Positions 6,061 to 7,608 of a DNA stretch of 7,608 bases are shown here, in pieces. The stretch comes from Christensenella sp036660175 (GTDB lineage: Bacteria > Bacillota > Clostridia > Christensenellales > Christensenellaceae): contig JAVXBD010000063.1 in assembly GCA_036660175.1 (NCBI GenBank), positions 1 to 7,608 of the forward strand, in the 5' to 3' direction. The position numbers and the translations under genes were made by a program. The notes under the pieces are model-generated. The model had not been told where the DNA came from. It was given only the letters and a program-made list of their open reading frames with translations, and ran no database searches. The first letter of the stretch is position 1; each line of letters starts with the position of its first letter.

Positions 6061-6708
6061 TTATATTCTCTTTACTTGTACGAAATCAAGCTCCACACTT
6101 GTATCACGTCCAAACATAGAAACCAAAACATGAACTTTTTGCCGTTCCAAATTTACTTCTTCGACAAGTCCCACAAAGCTTTCCAACGGTCCTGATGTCA
6201 CAATGATGTTGTTTCCAACCTCTACGTCCAGTGAAATCCGAACATTTTCAATACCCATTGAACGTACCTCAGCATCCGATAATGGAATCGGTTTACTGCT
6301 TGGTCCAACAAACCCTGTAACACCACGTGTATTTCTCACAACATACCATGATTCATCTGTCAAAAACATCTTTACCATGACATATCCAGGGAACATCTTG
6401 CGTGAAACATGACGTTTCTTGCCATTTTTTACTTCTACAGACTCTTCCATGGGTACTTTTACGTCTATGATCGTTTCTTGCAAATTATGATTCTCAACCG
6501 TCTTAAGCAAGTTATCCATCACTTTATTCTCATAACCGGAGTACGTATAAACGACATACCAATATGGTCTATCTGTCTTTTCTTGCTTGATAAACTTCTG
6601 CTTGTCTTCCGTTTCAGATGTGCTTATATTATTTTCTGGTTGAAGCTCATCATTCACTAAAATATTTTCTTCGTTTGATTCTGTAGCGTCATTCATTTCA
6701 ATATTCAT
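6061..6708 (-). CDS. nusG: Transcription termination/antitermination factor NusG
   Basis: NusG binds the RNA polymerase clamp to modulate elongation and pausing, and links polymerase to Rho or the ribosome. The 215-residue protein has an NGN domain at about 48-155 (WYVVYTYSGYENKV, then KMFPGYVMVKM at 104-114) and a KOW domain at about 163-215 (GPLESFVGLVEEV, VELDFVQVKRI). Bacterial NusG is usually about 175-185 residues; here a 47-residue, acid-rich, low-complexity segment with 13 Asp/Glu precedes the NGN domain. The ATG at 6708 has AGGAG six bases upstream, so the extension seems truly translated. An in-frame ATG at 6696 would remove only four residues. secE ends nine bases upstream. Confidence 0.97.
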   Translation of the reverse strand: MNIEMNDATESNEENILVNDELQPENNISTSETEDKQKFIKQEKTDRPYWYVVYTYSGYENKVMDNLLKTVENHNLQETIIDVKVPMEESVEVKNGKKRHVSRKMFPGYVMVKMFLTDESWYVVRNTRGVTGFVGPSSKPIPLSDAEVRSMGIENVRISLDVEVGNNIIVTSGPLESFVGLVEEVNLERQKVHVLVSMFGRDTSVELDFVQVKRI

Positions 6709-6717
6709 AAATTACTC

Positions 6718-6990
6718 CTAAGTCAAAAGGAAATTTTTGAACAAAGAACCAAATCCCCAGTCCATAAGTCCAACAATGACGGTGAAAATGATAATAAAAA
6801 CAATTACAGCAAACGTGGTCTTGAATAAATCCTGTTTCGTTGGCCATGTAACTTTTTTAACTTCGCCCCAAACGTCCTTTAAGAATCTAATTGGGCTACG
6901 TTTTTGTTTTTTGTTCTTTTTCTTAGCGAGTTTTTTCTGTTCCTTTAAATGTTTCTCTTTTTCCTCGCCGAGCAATTTGGTTTTAGCCAT
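6718..6990 (-). CDS. secE: Preprotein translocase subunit SecE
   Basis: SecE is the essential small clamp subunit that holds SecY in the SecYEG channel. The 90-residue protein has a highly basic cytoplasmic start (lysine-rich, about 11-31), the conserved amphipathic segment with EVKKVTWPT at 43-51, and one membrane helix at about 57-78. This is the one-helix form typical of most bacteria outside Enterobacteria, though Gram-positive SecE is often shorter (about 60 residues); the additional length lies in the lysine-rich part. GAGGTGG precedes the ATG by seven bases. It lies between rpmG (18-base gap) and nusG (9-base gap), the usual order. Confidence 0.96.
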   Translation of the reverse strand: MAKTKLLGEEKEKHLKEQKKLAKKKNKKQKRSPIRFLKDVWGEVKKVTWPTKQDLFKTTFAVIVFIIIFTVIVGLMDWGFGSLFKNFLLT

Positions 6991-7008
6991 TATTTTTCCA
7001 CCTCAAAA

Positions 7009-7158
7009 TTACTTTGTTTCTTTATGTGTCGTATGCTTTTTGCAGAATTTGCAATATTTAGACATTTCAATTCTGTCAGGGTTGTTTTTTTTGTTCTTTG
7101 TTGTGTCATAGTTTCTTTGTTTGCATTCTGTGCAAGCTAATGTTATTTTTGTACGCAT
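7009..7158 (-). CDS. rpmG: 50S ribosomal protein L33, zinc-binding form
   Basis: L33 is a small protein of the large subunit near the E site. The frame gives 49 residues with two cysteine pairs, C9-x-x-C12 and C36-x-x-C39, which make a zinc ribbon, so this is the C+ (zinc) form. It starts MRTKITLACTECKQRNY and has the typical KYCKFCKKHTTHKETK end. GGAGG lies eight bases before the ATG at 7158. It is the first gene of the operon, directly before secE, as in many Firmicutes. Its short length makes it easy to miss. Confidence 0.96.
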   Translation of the reverse strand: MRTKITLACTECKQRNYDTTKNKKNNPDRIEMSKYCKFCKKHTTHKETK

Positions 7159-7212
7159 ATCCAAAACCTCCGATATTATTTAGCTATTCAAAGCAAAATT
7201 TCTAAGCAATCT

Positions 7213-7236
7213 AAAAAAAGGCACTCTCTGCCTTTT
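7213..7236 (-). terminator. Terminator hairpin in the rpmG leader (possible attenuator)
   Basis: Minus-strand RNA forms a perfect eight-pair stem AAAAGGCA/UGCCUUUU with a five-base loop, and seven U in a row follow the GCC. It lies downstream of the only good promoter (7254-7282) and upstream of rpmG. It would therefore end transcription about 35 bases after the start unless overcome, or it may act on transcripts from the glycosyltransferase gene. The hairpin is clear; its role is inference. Confidence 0.75.
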
Positions 7237-7253
7237 ATCAAAGATACTATAAA

Positions 7254-7282
7254 AGAATATCATATAACTGTATCACTGTCAA
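7254..7282 (-). promoter_or_regulatory. Promoter of the rpmG-secE-nusG-rplK-rplA operon
   Basis: On the minus strand a perfect TTGACA (7277-7282) is followed after 17 bases by TATTCT (7254-7259), with TGA just before it making an extended -10. Transcription would begin near 7247, about 89 bases before the rpmG ATG. No better candidate was seen between the leader hairpin and rpmG. Confidence 0.72.
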
Positions 7283-7308
7283 GAATTAAGTTCTTTTTTG
7301 CCAATAAA

Positions 7309-7331
7309 ATATAAACAAGCAACCTCTGCCT
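7309..7331 (-). terminator. Weak terminator candidate after the glycosyltransferase gene
   Basis: Minus-strand RNA can form AGGCA/UGCUU (7327-7331 with 7317-7321, one G-U pair) around a five-base loop, followed by GUUUAUAUUUU. It is short and imperfect. Its sequence resembles the stronger hairpin at 7213-7236. Confidence 0.35.
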
Positions 7332-7379
7332 TTTTTATGCGGACAGTCAGGCGCTTTTTATTCAAAATTTTGTGCATTT

Positions 7380-7608
7380 TCAATCTTTCAAAACCGTTTC
7401 GATGATATATTTCGGACGTTTTTTTGTTTCTAAATAAGATTTTCCAACATATTCGCCAATAACTCCAATTGCAAGCAGCTGCAAACCGCCCAAAAGCCAA
7501 ATTGACATGACAATACTCGTCCAGCCCCACGCAGTGTTGCCCAAAGCATTCACAATCAGCGAATAAATCAGCATCGCCAAACTGATGATAAAAATAATCA
7601 ACCCCGCT
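7380..7608 (-). CDS. Family 2 glycosyltransferase, GtrB/DPM1-like (C-terminal end only)
   Basis: Only the last 75 codons are in the window; the frame is open through the right edge. Visible are two membrane helices (about 3-22 and 30-52 of the fragment) and the tail GVIGEYVGKSYLETKKRPKY. These are typical of polyprenyl-phosphate glycosyltransferases such as GtrB, ArnC and their Gram-positive relatives, which move a sugar from a nucleotide donor to undecaprenyl phosphate at the inner face of the membrane. The catalytic domain with its DxD motif lies outside, so the sugar cannot be stated. A TTG at 7599-7601 is an internal leucine codon, not the start. The gene is upstream of, and probably separate from, the rpmG operon. 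Confidence 0.88.
   Translation of the reverse strand, partial: AGLIIFIISLAMLIYSLIVNALGNTAWGWTSIVMSIWLLGGLQLLAIGVIGEYVGKSYLETKKRPKYIIETVLKD

Noticed and set aside
6737..7111. 124-codon plus-strand open frame rich in Phe
   Set aside because: It is antisense to lysine-rich secE and rpmG; AAA/AAG codons read as TTT/CTT, which explains its composition.
7203..7260. Small regulatory RNA ending at the leader hairpin
   Set aside because: The product from the predicted start would be only about 35 bases, nearly all terminator, so an attenuator is the simpler reading.
7279..7530. 83-codon minus-strand open frame in the glycosyltransferase region
   Set aside because: It is out of frame with the glycosyltransferase C-terminus, which has recognisable family sequence over the same DNA.

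Overview
The window looks like a chromosomal segment of a low-GC Gram-positive anaerobe, most likely in class Clostridia. The grounds are the A+T-rich sequence, strong purine-rich ribosome binding sites, the gene order rpmG-secE-nusG-rplK-rplA, a zinc-type L33, a one-helix SecE, a uroporphyrinogen-decarboxylase-family methyltransferase and a rubredoxin-like protein. Genus cannot be told from the sequence alone. All genes but one are on the minus strand, so the text below runs from high to low coordinates.

Right end (7608 to about 7300): the last 75 codons of a polyprenyl-phosphate-type family 2 glycosyltransferase. Next comes a promoter (TTGACA, 17 bases, TATTCT, with an extended -10) and the transcription/translation operon rpmG-secE-nusG-rplK-rplA (7158 to 4856). 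An intrinsic terminator hairpin lies between that promoter and rpmG, which suggests leader attenuation. The nusG-rplK gap contains a sequence resembling the L1-binding region of 23S rRNA, probably the L1 autoregulatory site. The operon ends in a terminator just after rplA, so rplJ-rplL does not follow directly.

Middle (4778 to 1955): a second unit with its own promoter. It encodes a short-chain dehydrogenase, a UroD/MtaA-family protein with the His-x-Cys...Cys zinc motif, a very small rubredoxin-like protein that is easily missed, and exonuclease III. The rubredoxin frame is open, but its natural start (a TAATG overlap with the preceding stop) is one base out of frame. It is therefore a frameshifted gene, a recoded gene, or one with an unusual start. 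The spacing suggests a single mRNA.

Left end (1954 to 1): a 198-base intergenic stretch with an open but startless frame and locally higher GC, then the only plus-strand gene, a membrane-anchored ComEC-type metallo-beta-lactamase-fold protein. This gene is divergent from mnmA (tRNA 2-thiouridylase), of which the N-terminal 218 residues are present. Their promoters sit back to back with only seven bases between the -35 boxes.

I found no tRNA or rRNA gene, CRISPR array, insertion sequence or origin, and no gene-free stretch above 300 bases. Nothing here amounts to a clearly new system. The most useful leads are the hidden rubredoxin-like gene, the rpmG leader terminator and the L1 mimic.
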